A stretch of 14,619 nt of DNA from contig JAMCYN010000155.1 in assembly GCA_023474015.1 (NCBI GenBank), positions 1 through 14,619 on the forward strand, given 5' to 3'. This DNA is from Armatimonadota bacterium. Lineage in GTDB: Bacteria > Armatimonadota > UBA5829. Within the stretch, counting starts at the first letter, position 1; each line of letters opens with the position of its first letter. The translations under genes were made by a program, and so were the position numbers. This document shows positions 5,715-14,574 of the stretch, piece after piece. Under the pieces are notes generated by a model, which was not told the DNA's origin, did no database searches, and saw nothing but the letters and a program-made list of their open reading frames with translations.

Positions 5715-8700
5715 TCACAAGAGGTTAGGGGGGGCATTACGGGTGAGACGCCACAGCTCATTCACGATGCGTTCCTGCATTTGATCGTCGGCTGTATGCG
5801 CCGCGGCTTGAGTGGCAAACTCCTCACTTAGACCGTTCAGGTAACGTTCATAATCATCTAATGCGCGCTGGCTGACAGCAGGGTCGTTTGGAATGAAAAT
5901 CATGCCGTGCAGCCCGGCGTCACTTAATGCCTTCGCGAAGTTAACGCGTGACACATGCCCAAGATCAATACGCTTTCCGGCAATCACCAAGCCACAGGGG
6001 TTCCAGAGGTCAGCGTTAGCCGCGCGCGCCTTGCCCTCCGGGATGTCGATTTCCTCGACATCATCCTTTGGCGCGAAGTCAATAGGGGTCAGGTTGCGGG
6101 GTTTCTCCGACATGCTCTCCCATATCTCCGAAGCAATCGAGCGGGCCGATGGACGCCCGCGCCTTGCTGTCTGCGAGCGGAACTTCTGCATTCTTTTCTC
6201 AGCCGTGCGTATGGAGCGGTACATCGCAGTCATCTCGGCGTAAAGTTCCGTCCTCAGCGCCTTGCGTTCATCCGCATCTGATATACCCAGCAGTTCAAGC
6301 ACGGCGTCGTCCAATTCCTGCCTATCGGGCATAGCCAGCTCGCCGGTCAGCTCGTCCCCTTCGGCGTCTACATTTACCAGATGTCCTATCTTCCGGTGGC
6401 GCAGGGAATCAAGCGCGTTTTCCAACCGATTGCGGACGCTGGGCGTTGCACGGCGCGGATCGGGCACCAGCATCATCTTGACGTCCACGACTTCAGTTTC
6501 GATTACAGGGTCGCCGCCCTGGATTCGCCCGAAGCAGTAGCGGCTGAGAGCGACTGGTGTTGAATTGAGCGTTGCACAAAGCAGACGATCCATCGTCTGG
6601 TCCTCAATGCGTATGTTAAACAGGCGCTTATTGCATATGAAGCGTCGACCATTGAAGGGAATCACGGATCGGTATCGCTGTGTCATACTCCATAACACAT
6701 CTCCACGTATTGGTGCATACAATGAATACCAGCGTTCGCGGCTGACACAAGTCGAACGTTCGTTAAACCCCTCTTTCTCGCCCCACTTGATGTATTTGAG
6801 TGCGTAAGTGCCCTTTAGATGCTCCTTGGGCTTGTCCACCAACAGTATCGACCGACCAAGTCTAGCCGGGTTAATATCCACGGTGTCGATTTCCATAGGA
6901 TTAAACACTACAGGCTCAAGAAACTCCTTTTCAATTAGATGTGGGCTGCCGTCACCCGCTCTCACGATGCGTATGCGATCAGTCGCGTGCCGGCTGATCC
7001 CGTACCGTTCCTTGAATTCCGCGCGATCCGGCACCCGGCTGAGGGCTTCCTCAGTAACGTCGCGCGGGAAGAAGAATGCATCACAGCCGGACTTCACGCC
7101 GAACTTTACCTCCGCAATGCCACCGAGCGGTACGAAGCGATCTCCACCGCGCTTGAGCAGCTTGAAGAAGATGTCGGGAGCGCGAAGGAATATCCCCCAC
7201 TTGTAGCCGATGTAGCCGGAAGCGCCGCTCGAATGACCAGAGCTGATCTCATCCTGCAAGCCGTTGGACATGTTAGCGCCGTTGCCGTTAGTGCTTTCTC
7301 CTTCGTCCTCTTCGTCTTCCTCACTTACAGGGACCGCGCCGTAACCCAGTCGATGCAGGTCACCTTGGTTGACTGCTCTGACGCGTATTCCGTGCAGTGA
7401 CTCCTGCTTGATTGTGATAGACTCAGTGTCACCGAGGCGAATCGCGAACTTTTCCTTGCCGGACATTCCTTCGATACGCTGCCTCAGGGCTTCAAATGTC
7501 AACCTCCGGTCATCCTCACCTGGAGCATAGGCCAAAAGCTCGGAAAGCGGCCTTGTAAGTAAGGCGAACTTGACCGTGTTTGAGGAGCGTTTCTCAGGGT
7601 CGGACTGTTTTCTGAGGATGACGGCCGCCGTGGTGACTCGCGCGCCGGTAAACCAAGGCTCGCAATTGCTTTCAAAGATGGCAATGATCTCGAAGTTGTT
7701 TAGCAGAAAGTCTTGAAGCCGAAAACCGTAAGAGGTATCCAGCCATGTGGAGGACGTGAGGAGACCGATATAGCCGCCTTCGTTCAGGAACGACGCGCCG
7801 TGAGTAAAGAAATAGCAGTGAATGTCGGAGCGGCCTGAGAGGTCAGCGCCCGGAGCCTCGCGCTGAGCCTGGGCACGCAAGGTGTCCTTGTACTTCTTGC
7901 CGTAGTACTCGGTTATCTTTTCTTGGCGCACGTACGGCGGATTTCCGACAACAGCATCAACTTTGTCAATCTGGAGAGCGACTATCTGCTTGCTCTCGCT
8001 GCCCAGTGGGACATGGAAGATCGGCTCGCCGACGTCGACGCTGAAGAAATCCTTGCGGGCAACAAGAGGGTAGTTCGCTTCATCTATCAAGTCACGGGTT
8101 GCGAGGTTAATAGTTGTGAGATGAGCGGGGTAAGCCGAGATGTCCATCCCATAGAGCTGTTGTATTAGTTCCTGATGGGTAAGCCTGCCCTTGGAGAGGT
8201 CGCGCTTGCGCGAGTAGGCGCGAACAAGAAATGTACCGCCGCCGCAGGCTGGGTCCATCACCTTTGCGTTCGGCTCGCGGATGCAGAAGGCATTTATCAG
8301 GTCAACAACTTCGCTGCGTGTATAGTGCTGGCCGAACTTGTGGCGCTCATCCGTGGAGAGCATGCGCTCAAAGACCTGGCCAATGATTTCGTAGTTGAGT
8401 TGGGTGAAGTCAAAGGGATCGGTCTGACGTACAAGGTCTCGCCAGCTATCAACAGCCTCGTCGCTCAGAAACGGCAGGGTATCGCCATAGTCTCCATAAA
8501 AGACAGTCTCATAATCACTGCTCACGGCTGCGGCGTGCTCAAAGTGCTCGGCCAATAGGCTCTGGAGTCCAGCGCCTGTTGCGACCGTGCCGGGAATGCG
8601 AAGGGCGCGCATTCTGGTGAATCGGCGGCGCAAAGCCTTGTAAAATACGACCTTATTGGCAAGAACGTAGCAGGAGAACTTCGCGGCGCGTTCAAGGTTC

Positions 8701-9386
8701 TCCCGGACGACCTCCTCGTCCCGGTGCGAGATTACCCAAGTCTGTTCGTCGCGCATCCACTTGTCCAGGGCCTGAGTAAATTCCCGATCTTTCTCGTAGC
8801 GGTCGGACAGGGCGCGAAGAGTCTGGGCCACGGGTTGTTCCAGCGAAGACTCCCAGACGAGCAGGAATTTCTCGTCCAGCGGTATAGTCGGCAAGGGTTC
8901 CGCGCCGAGCATAACCAGCGCGCAACGCGTGAGGAACTCCGACAAGAATTGTTTGATGCGTTGTTCGACAAGCGGGTGGATCAGTTCATCTGATCGGCGG
9001 ATTGGTGTAGGAATAACGTACCAATGCTGGAGGTGGCGATCAGCGATCGGGGTTCCTTGCGCAAAAGTCCTCCAGAGCACGCAGCGGTTAACGTTCCAGG
9101 TGAAGAAGTATTCGACGCCTTCCATATCGGCTTTGTCATGGGCATCTTGGACAAGGGCTTCTTGGAAAGGGGACCGGCCCTCGGGACTGTCGGGCATTTT
9201 GACCTCACCCGTAATGACTTTCGCGCCATTGCGATCATATAACGTGAGGTCGCGCCGCTTTCTGCTGCCCTTTGCTCGTTCCTCAACTTTGGCATCCGAG
9301 AAAGGCAAATCCGGGCGCTCGTGGATTATGTCGAGCATCCACTTGGCAATATCAGCCGTCAGGGTCCATTCGGTTACGCCTGGCAT
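5715..9386 (-). CDS. Type IIG-like restriction-modification enzyme (Eco57I-type N6-adenine methylase fused to PD-ExK nuclease)
   Basis: 1223 residues, the usual size for single-chain type IIG enzymes. Residues 30-65 hold a PD-(D/E)xK nuclease motif: RRDLTLYD (D46) and TGEVK (E61, K63). Residues 340-490 carry the gamma-class N6-adenine methylase motifs in order: FGQHYTRSEVVDLI (351-364, motif X), DPACGGGTF (378-386, motif I, SAM binding), LYGMDIS (411-417) and GNPPY (481-485, motif IV, catalytic). An acidic, Ser/Gly/Asn-rich linker spans about 688-724. The part after it (about 730-1020) is the likely target-recognition domain, and the C-terminus is helical. It would methylate adenine at its own site and cut unmodified DNA. 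There is no separate specificity subunit and no second methylase. ATG 9386 has AGGAG upstream, but 14 nt away. To the eye it is less GC-rich than its neighbours, which would fit horizontal gain. Confidence 0.88.
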   Translation of the reverse strand: MPGVTEWTLTADIAKWMLDIIHERPDLPFSDAKVEERAKGSRKRRDLTLYDRNGAKVITGEVKMPDSPEGRSPFQEALVQDAHDKADMEGVEYFFTWNVNRCVLWRTFAQGTPIADRHLQHWYVIPTPIRRSDELIHPLVEQRIKQFLSEFLTRCALVMLGAEPLPTIPLDEKFLLVWESSLEQPVAQTLRALSDRYEKDREFTQALDKWMRDEQTWVISHRDEEVVRENLERAAKFSCYVLANKVVFYKALRRRFTRMRALRIPGTVATGAGLQSLLAEHFEHAAAVSSDYETVFYGDYGDTLPFLSDEAVDSWRDLVRQTDPFDFTQLNYEIIGQVFERMLSTDERHKFGQHYTRSEVVDLINAFCIREPNAKVMDPACGGGTFLVRAYSRKRDLSKGRLTHQELIQQLYGMDISAYPAHLTTINLATRDLIDEANYPLVARKDFFSVDVGEPIFHVPLGSESKQIVALQIDKVDAVVGNPPYVRQEKITEYYGKKYKDTLRAQAQREAPGADLSGRSDIHCYFFTHGASFLNEGGYIGLLTSSTWLDTSYGFRLQDFLLNNFEIIAIFESNCEPWFTGARVTTAAVILRKQSDPEKRSSNTVKFALLTRPLSELLAYAPGEDDRRLTFEALRQRIEGMSGKEKFAIRLGDTESITIKQESLHGIRVRAVNQGDLHRLGYGAVPVSEEDEEDEGESTNGNGANMSNGLQDEISSGHSSGASGYIGYKWGIFLRAPDIFFKLLKRGGDRFVPLGGIAEVKFGVKSGCDAFFFPRDVTEEALSRVPDRAEFKERYGISRHATDRIRIVRAGDGSPHLIEKEFLEPVVFNPMEIDTVDINPARLGRSILLVDKPKEHLKGTYALKYIKWGEKEGFNERSTCVSRERWYSLYAPIRGDVLWSMTQRYRSVIPFNGRRFICNKRLFNIRIEDQTMDRLLCATLNSTPVALSRYCFGRIQGGDPVIETEVVDVKMMLVPDPRRATPSVRNRLENALDSLRHRKIGHLVNVDAEGDELTGELAMPDRQELDDAVLELLGISDADERKALRTELYAEMTAMYRSIRTAEKRMQKFRSQTARRGRPSARSIASEIWESMSEKPRNLTPIDFAPKDDVEEIDIPEGKARAANADLWNPCGLVIAGKRIDLGHVSRVNFAKALSDAGLHGMIFIPNDPAVSQRALDDYERYLNGLSEEFATQAAAHTADDQMQERIVNELWRLTRNAPPNLL

Positions 9387-9464
9387 TATTGTGCGGGTGT
9401 CTCCTGTTGTGTGCGTGCTGTTTGTTCACTTATAGATTTGAAGCCCATATCCCTCCCCATTGGA

Positions 9465-12071
9465 TTACCCCAGATAACAAACCGCGTCCCTCACCTGCGG
9501 GTCCGCGACTACCTCCGCAAGAGATCCGTTCGCGACTGCGGGAACATCGATTACTAGAACCAGGTGATCGAACTCCGCCGCATCGGGCAGGAGATCGGTG
9601 AGGGTGTTTGGAGCTTCCGCGAAGAACGCTTCATTGAACGCGGCATTAGCGTCATCCGGGTAGACGGGGAGATAAATGATTTGCCCCTCGACTAGGTCCT
9701 GGAAGAAATGCGTCCCATAGGACACCTCCGGCACGTGGCCCGCTTCCTCCCGCGCGAGCTCCACCAGCACCGCGGCATTATCGATATCGGCATATCCGAC
9801 ATTCACCCCAAGGTCGATGTTGCTGCTGCCCCACCGACCGGGTCCCATCATCAGGACCTTGCCCTCTGCGATGCGCGGGTGCGAATTGATCCGCCCAACC
9901 AATCGGCCCAGCGCCTTCTTCGTATCCACGGGCTGCGCCGCATATGACTTCGGATCGATGTATACAATATGCCTGATACCGCTTACCACCCCGCCGCTGA
10001 TCATGCGGCTCGATCTGAACAGCACTCGCTCGCTCGGGATGCCCGTCGGGGTGGATACGGGTCCCGCCGAGCCGGGCAGCCACAGCGGTCTGCACTGGAG
10101 CAGGTTGATGCGAACCTCGCCCGAGTGGCTCACCGACGCCGTGAACTCGGTATCCACCGGGTGGCCGTACGCCCCCTCGAGCGTGGTGAGAATCGATCCG
10201 AGGGTCTTCACGAACCCCGTCCGCCGGATGAGGTTGTTGAACGTCAGCACGAGATCTCGCGCGTTGGGTGGGATGCGGTTTGTGATTGGGTCTTGGAGAT
10301 CGTCATCGGACATGACCGACACCAGCAGGTGCAGGTTCGGATAGGTATGGTCGGCGAGAACATCGCAAGCGGGCCGCGTTACAAGCTCGTTCGCTTTCAA
10401 GTCCAGCAGGTCCACCAGTCTCTGGGAATACTTCGCGATCTTAAGGCCGATCTCAGGTCGCAAGCCGGGGTGGCTAACCGCGATCATCCGGGGATAATCG
10501 CCCCCGACACGGTCCACGGCCCGAGTCCCCAGCCCGAACACGAGCCTTATCATGCCCTGGTTCGGGTCGATGCGGTCGTTCCAGGCGTATAAGTTCCTCG
10601 AAAACGCGACCCCGGCGATGCTTGGGAAGAACCAACTCCCGCAGGGCATCCCCGACACACGCTGCACTAAAATCGCCATCTGCTCGTCGCTCTCACCCAA
10701 GCCCCGCTTGCGGCGGTAGGACAGCGCATCTGGGTTCAGGGCGCTGGCGTAAACCAGCTTCGCGGCTCTTAGAAATGCTTCCAGCCGATCCTCCGGCGAG
10801 CCCTGGTTCGCGCAGAACTCGCTGCGATATTTACCAGCGAACGCGTTTCCGAAGCTGTCCTCCAGCAGGCTCGATGATCGCACGATGATCGGGGCCTGGC
10901 CGAAGTAATCGAGCATATTGCGGAACTGCTCCAATATCGCCGCCGGGAATTTGCCTTCGAGGAACCGCTTCTCCACTTCCTCGAACTCGTCCCGCGAAAA
11001 CTGGGAGTTCTTGGTAAGCTGCAGACGCATTCGGAAGAGGTCGTTGTTCACCAGGAACGTGAAGAACACGTCAGAGCCGATGTAGAACGAGTCGTGGTCT
11101 TCGAGAACGCGGGAAAAGTCGAATGGAGCACTCAGAAGGATTCGGCGGGCGACGAGCATTCCCGCAGCCTTGCCGCCAATGCGGCCCGATCCCACCAGGC
11201 GCTCGCGGACGCCGAAGAGGTCCTCCAACGTGAGATACTTATCCGCCAGCTTGCTAAACTCGGGGTGGTTGCCGATCAGCATCCGGCACAACTCCTGCTT
11301 GAGCGCGGCAAGCTCGGGGTTGGACTCCACCATGACCGGCCCCACTGCCCTGTATTGACCGAGCTTGCGATAGACGCTATCCCAGGGTGCGATTGAGCCG
11401 GAGGTCCCGCGCAGGGGATTTCTTCGAGCCGTCGACGACACCGCCGCCGCGTCGCCGCTTCCAAATACCGGCGACCAGCTCTCGCTTCCGACCTCGTGCG
11501 GCAGGAACATCTGGGGCGAGTAGCGGTCCCACACCTTTATCGGGTGGATATACATCCGGTCGCGAGCGTGGTAGGCATCGATTAGGATTTGAGTGGTGTC
11601 GCGGATGCGGGCAACGGCATTGTGCGCGTGGCGGCCTCGGGTGAGCGCGAAATAGGTAACGGTATCGAGCTCGAACAGATATGGGCAGGTTACCTGGAAG
11701 AAGTTTGCCAGCAGTTCATCGGTCGCCCACTCGACCGCCAGCGCGGAGAGGTTATCGAGCACATAGAACACCTCCCGCCCGCGCTCCTCGATTATTCTGT
11801 GCACCTCGCGGCTGAAGTAGTCGAAGCCGGGGCTGGGGTCCACCTCGATTATCTCAAGCCCGTCGCGAGGCTCCAGCACGGGCGGATGATGCGCGAACCT
11901 CAAATAGACGCACACGCGCCCGTCGGTAATCGCCTGCTCGATGAACGGCCCGACGAAGAACAAGTAGTCGTCGAGGTTGTCCACCTGCCACACGACGTTA
12001 TCACCCAGACGCAGTCCCTGGAGGACATCGTCGAGGTGTTCTATTCCTGATGAGACGGCTGGGAGTTCCAC
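9465..12071 (-). CDS. PEP/pyruvate-binding (PPDK N-terminal ATP-grasp) protein with degenerate KaiC-like N-terminus
   Basis: 868 residues from GTG at 12071; the frame stays open to a TTG at 12152, but that start has no ribosome-binding site, and AGGA lies 12 nt before the GTG. Residues 1 to about 215 resemble a KaiC/RecA-type domain (SSGIEHLDDVLQGLRLGDNV, then VFYVLDNLSAL as a Walker-B-like strand at about 101-111), but the P-loop position reads GDNVVWQVDN with no GxxGxGK[ST]. Residues from about 290 onward match the ATP-grasp domain of pyruvate phosphate dikinase / PEP synthase: GRIGGKAAGM (296-305), VRSSSLLEDSFGNAFAGKY (397-415) and LLQCRPLW. The swivelling phospho-histidine domain and the C-terminal PEP/pyruvate barrel are absent, so it cannot run the full dikinase reaction alone. 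Its role is unknown. It follows thiE by 99 bp and may be transcribed with it. Confidence 0.8.
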   Translation of the reverse strand: MELPAVSSGIEHLDDVLQGLRLGDNVVWQVDNLDDYLFFVGPFIEQAITDGRVCVYLRFAHHPPVLEPRDGLEIIEVDPSPGFDYFSREVHRIIEERGREVFYVLDNLSALAVEWATDELLANFFQVTCPYLFELDTVTYFALTRGRHAHNAVARIRDTTQILIDAYHARDRMYIHPIKVWDRYSPQMFLPHEVGSESWSPVFGSGDAAAVSSTARRNPLRGTSGSIAPWDSVYRKLGQYRAVGPVMVESNPELAALKQELCRMLIGNHPEFSKLADKYLTLEDLFGVRERLVGSGRIGGKAAGMLVARRILLSAPFDFSRVLEDHDSFYIGSDVFFTFLVNNDLFRMRLQLTKNSQFSRDEFEEVEKRFLEGKFPAAILEQFRNMLDYFGQAPIIVRSSSLLEDSFGNAFAGKYRSEFCANQGSPEDRLEAFLRAAKLVYASALNPDALSYRRKRGLGESDEQMAILVQRVSGMPCGSWFFPSIAGVAFSRNLYAWNDRIDPNQGMIRLVFGLGTRAVDRVGGDYPRMIAVSHPGLRPEIGLKIAKYSQRLVDLLDLKANELVTRPACDVLADHTYPNLHLLVSVMSDDDLQDPITNRIPPNARDLVLTFNNLIRRTGFVKTLGSILTTLEGAYGHPVDTEFTASVSHSGEVRINLLQCRPLWLPGSAGPVSTPTGIPSERVLFRSSRMISGGVVSGIRHIVYIDPKSYAAQPVDTKKALGRLVGRINSHPRIAEGKVLMMGPGRWGSSNIDLGVNVGYADIDNAAVLVELAREEAGHVPEVSYGTHFFQDLVEGQIIYLPVYPDDANAAFNEAFFAEAPNTLTDLLPDAAEFDHLVLVIDVPAVANGSLAEVVADPQVRDAVCYLG

Positions 12072-12170
12072 GTGTTTGCAACATCCTGGCTGCTGATACC
12101 AATTGGTCGATGTGCTCGTAAACCTCTTGGCACTGACAATATGATACCACAAGGCAGCTCGGACCGCAGG

Positions 12171-12818
12171 TCAGAGCGCCGCCCTTATCGCGGCCACTTT
12201 CGCCGCTATGTCCGGGGCGCCGACAATCTCGGTCACCAGCGAGATGATCCCAGCTCCCCCGGCGCGTACAAGCCCGATGTTGTGTTCTTTGATGCCGCCG
12301 ATGGCCACAAAGGGCACTTTGACATTGTTGACTACATACTCGAGATACTCAAGCCCCACCGGCTCGCTGACGTCTTTCTTGGTATTGGTCGCGAAGATCG
12401 GGCCTACCCCGATATAGTCGATGATATCCGCGATGTCCATAGCCGCCCGCGCCTGTGTCGGCGAGTGGGTGGAGAGGCCGATGATCATTTCGTCCCCGAC
12501 GAGTTGTCGCACTTTCTCGGGCGGCAGATCGTCCTGACCGATGTGAACCCCATCGGCTTCCACGGCAACAGCCAGGTCCACGTGGTCGTTTACAATAAAG
12601 GTGACTCCGCCAATACGGGTAAGCTCCCGGATAGCGAGGCACTCCTCGTACATTTGCCGGGCGGACTTATCTTTCTCTCGGTACTGGATAACCTTGACAC
12701 CGGCCTCCGCCATCAGCCTTACCGTCTCGACGTTGCCGCGCCCGAGAGAGTATTCGTCCGCCGTGATGCCGTAAATATCAGTGGAAAGAAAGTTTGCGAG
12801 ATTGGGTCGATGTTTCAT
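12171..12818 (-). CDS. thiE: Thiamine phosphate synthase
   Basis: 215 residues, normal for the family. It joins HMP-pyrophosphate to the thiazole phosphate carboxylate to make thiamine phosphate in the cytoplasm. Family landmarks of the TIM barrel occur in order: VIQYREK (43-49, pyrophosphate contacts), FIVNDHVDLAVAVEADGVHI (74-93, with the Asn-Asp pair N77/D78), GQDDLP (94-99, Mg-binding Asp), IGLSTHS (113-119), DYIGVGPIFATNTKK (134-148), VAIGGI (171-176) and the phosphate loop near ISLVTEIVGA. ATG at 12818 overlaps the thiF stop as ATGA. AAGGAGG (12828-12834), inside the end of thiF, provides the ribosome-binding site 9 nt upstream, so translation is probably coupled. It is the last thiamine gene of the block. 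Confidence 0.96.
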   Translation of the reverse strand: MKHRPNLANFLSTDIYGITADEYSLGRGNVETVRLMAEAGVKVIQYREKDKSARQMYEECLAIRELTRIGGVTFIVNDHVDLAVAVEADGVHIGQDDLPPEKVRQLVGDEMIIGLSTHSPTQARAAMDIADIIDYIGVGPIFATNTKKDVSEPVGLEYLEYVVNNVKVPFVAIGGIKEHNIGLVRAGGAGIISLVTEIVGAPDIAAKVAAIRAAL

Positions 12819-13444
12819 CCTGCGCAGCCTCCTTGCAGTGTTCCCAGGGCGTAACTCAAGACCACGTCGGCCTGTTTGGCGGCCGCGATAAACACACAGG
12901 GGGCCAGCGGCGGCGTATCGGGACCTATGCCCGTGGCCAGATCGCCGATGAGGTAGAAGTTATCCTTTACGCGATGCACTTTTATCCGATCGCTGTTCCC
13001 CCAGCCGGCCAGCCCGGAAGCCGCTACCAGTAGTTTGCCTGAGCCGAGGTAGGTTTCGACGATTAGTTTCTTGTATTCGGCCCGGTCAAAAGCCTCCACT
13101 ACCACGTCGCAGTCGGCGAAAAGCTCCGCCACATTGTCCGCCTCCAGCTTGACCGAGGCAATCTCTATGTTCGCCGCCGGATTTATCAAAACGAGGTTTT
13201 CTCTCAACGCCTCGACTTTAGTCCTGCCCGCCTGGTGCATAAAATAAAACTGTCGGTTGAGGTTGCTATGGTCAACTACATCGAAGTCGGCGATTCTGAT
13301 ATTGCGAAAACCTGTGCGTACCAGCGCCGTGGCGCAGTTGGACCCCAACCCGCCCGCTCCGGCGATGCCCACCTTCACCGACCGTATTCTGTCCAGTTGT
13401 TCCTGATTCAAATAGCGGCTCAGCGCTTGCTCAAATTCATTCAT
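12815..13444 (-). CDS. thiF: ThiS adenylyltransferase, short form
   Basis: 209 residues of the E1/MoeB/ThiF superfamily. It adenylates the C-terminal glycine of the sulfur carrier ThiS ahead of thiocarboxylate formation. Visible are the nucleotide-binding loop GAGGLGSN (29-36), ADFDVVDHSNLNRQ (52-65, ribose and ATP contacts) and DVVVEAFD (113-120, conserved Asp). It is shorter than E. coli ThiF and lacks the CxxC pairs that bind zinc there, as is usual for the short ThiF found beside ThiH in many anaerobes. C183 lies in the C-terminal part, but I cannot say whether it acts in sulfur transfer. ATG 13444 has AGGAG 5 nt upstream, inside a series of 7-nt repeats. It begins 22 nt after thiH and overlaps thiE. 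Its leader and first six codons recur in reverse at the right edge of the window. Confidence 0.93.
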   Translation of the reverse strand: MNEFEQALSRYLNQEQLDRIRSVKVGIAGAGGLGSNCATALVRTGFRNIRIADFDVVDHSNLNRQFYFMHQAGRTKVEALRENLVLINPAANIEIASVKLEADNVAELFADCDVVVEAFDRAEYKKLIVETYLGSGKLLVAASGLAGWGNSDRIKVHRVKDNFYLIGDLATGIGPDTPPLAPCVFIAAAKQADVVLSYALGTLQGGCAG

Positions 13445-13470
13445 TCTAACTCCTAACTTCTAACTTCTAG
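13426..13470. repeat. Inverted repeat, inner arm (thiF leader and start)
   Basis: Read on the minus strand, these 45 nt match 14575-14619 on the plus strand at 41 positions. The last 20 nt, which include ATGAATGAATTTGAGCAAG, are identical. The two arms flank thiH. Confidence 0.8.
13448..13468. repeat. Three 7-nt tandem repeats carrying the thiF ribosome-binding site
   Basis: On the minus strand AGAAGTT, AGAAGTT, AGGAGTT run in series, starting within the thiH stop codon. The last unit supplies the AGGAG used by thiF. Two such units recur at 14584-14597 on the opposite strand. Confidence 0.75.
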
Positions 13471-14567
13471 ATCGTCTGCCAGTCTTTATAAACAGGCTGA
13501 TACCCCCGCTCATACAACATTTTCGCGATCTGAGCCACCGACCTTTCGTCCGCTATCTCAAACTGGCCCGTTTCGTCGCCGTGCAAGCGGCCTCCCACGG
13601 CAGTACATGTGCCGCCGGACATCTTAGTGACGCCCAGCCTGATCATATTGTCGCGGAGCCGGGCTGTCTCGCGGGTCGATAGCGTTATACCGCTTCGGGG
13701 CATGAACAGCCGAAATGCGGTGATATATTGGACAAGGTTTTTATCAGTAACGTTAACCACCGGCTGGAAGCCCCCCAGGTGTGGGCGCATGCGCGGCGGC
13801 GAAATACTTATCTCAACATCGGGATAATCGCGCTGCAGGTAATCGGCGTGCACCCCGGCAAGGAACGCCTCCCGCCTCCAATCGGCCAACCCCAGGAGGG
13901 CGCCGATGTTCACCCCGCGCATGCCTGCCCGGCATCCGCGATCCGGGGCATCCAGACGGAAACGATAGTCCCGCTTGGGCCCACCGGGATGGAGATAAGA
14001 GTAGGTATCACGGTCATAGGTTTCCTGGTAGATGGTCAGACCGTCCACCCCAACCGCGATCAGCTCGCAGTACTCCGCCTCGGTAAGCGGGTATATCTCG
14101 ATGCTTATGGAGGTGAAGCGGCTCCTAAGCACTTGGACGCAGTCTCTGATGTACGACACCGGTGTATGGCGCCGGGACTCGCCCGTCAACAGCAGGATAT
14201 GCTTCAGACCGGTGGCGGCGATAGTCTCGGCTTCGGCGTCAACCTGCTCCAGAGTGAGCTGTGTGCGGTGGAGCTTGTTCCTGACGTTAAAACCGCAGTA
14301 CAGGCATTGGTTGACACAGTGATTTGCAACATAAATCGGCGTGAACAGCAGCATAGTGCGCCCAAAGTGCTGCACCGTCAGCCGGTGAGCCTTCTGGGCC
14401 ATCTCCTCCAGGCAGACCTCGGCTTGGGGCGACAGGAGCGTCAAATAGTCCAGCGGCCCCAGCCGGTCCTGCCCGACGGCCCGGCGGACGTCAGCTTCGG
14501 TCACGCGCTCAAAAAACGCGTCGGTGTCGAAGCTCTGGTAATGCTCGATTGTTTCAAAAAGGCTCAT
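13467..14567 (-). CDS. thiH: 2-iminoacetate (dehydroglycine) synthase, radical SAM
   Basis: 366 residues, the usual ThiH length. It cleaves tyrosine to dehydroglycine and p-cresol, giving the C-N unit of thiazole for ThiG. The radical-SAM cluster motif CxxxCxxC is at C84, C88 and C91 ([13 protein letters not shown]). The family stretches [70 protein letters not shown] and [10 protein letters not shown] follow. The iron-sulfur cluster makes the enzyme oxygen-sensitive, which suggests anaerobic growth. ATG at 14567 has AGAAAG a few bases upstream. thiF follows after 22 nt. thiG, normally just upstream, does not appear in the 52 nt left before the edge. Confidence 0.96.
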   Translation of the reverse strand: MSLFETIEHYQSFDTDAFFERVTEADVRRAVGQDRLGPLDYLTLLSPQAEVCLEEMAQKAHRLTVQHFGRTMLLFTPIYVANHCVNQCLYCGFNVRNKLHRTQLTLEQVDAEAETIAATGLKHILLLTGESRRHTPVSYIRDCVQVLRSRFTSISIEIYPLTEAEYCELIAVGVDGLTIYQETYDRDTYSYLHPGGPKRDYRFRLDAPDRGCRAGMRGVNIGALLGLADWRREAFLAGVHADYLQRDYPDVEISISPPRMRPHLGGFQPVVNVTDKNLVQYITAFRLFMPRSGITLSTRETARLRDNMIRLGVTKMSGGTCTAVGGRLHGDETGQFEIADERSVAQIAKMLYERGYQPVYKDWQTI

Positions 14568-14574
14568 GATCTTT

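Noticed and set aside
5238..5831. 197-codon plus-strand frame
   Set aside because: It is antisense to the methyltransferase and the end of the restriction-modification gene, both with clear motifs on the minus strand.
5715..9386. PglX of a BREX system
   Set aside because: An N-terminal PD-ExK motif is present, and no BrxA/B/C, PglZ or BrxL genes are nearby, so a single-chain type IIG reading fits better.
9424..9432. GTTCACTTA upstream of the restriction-modification gene as another MITE end
   Set aside because: Only nine bases match, with no CCAAY start, no partner inverted repeat and no direct duplication.
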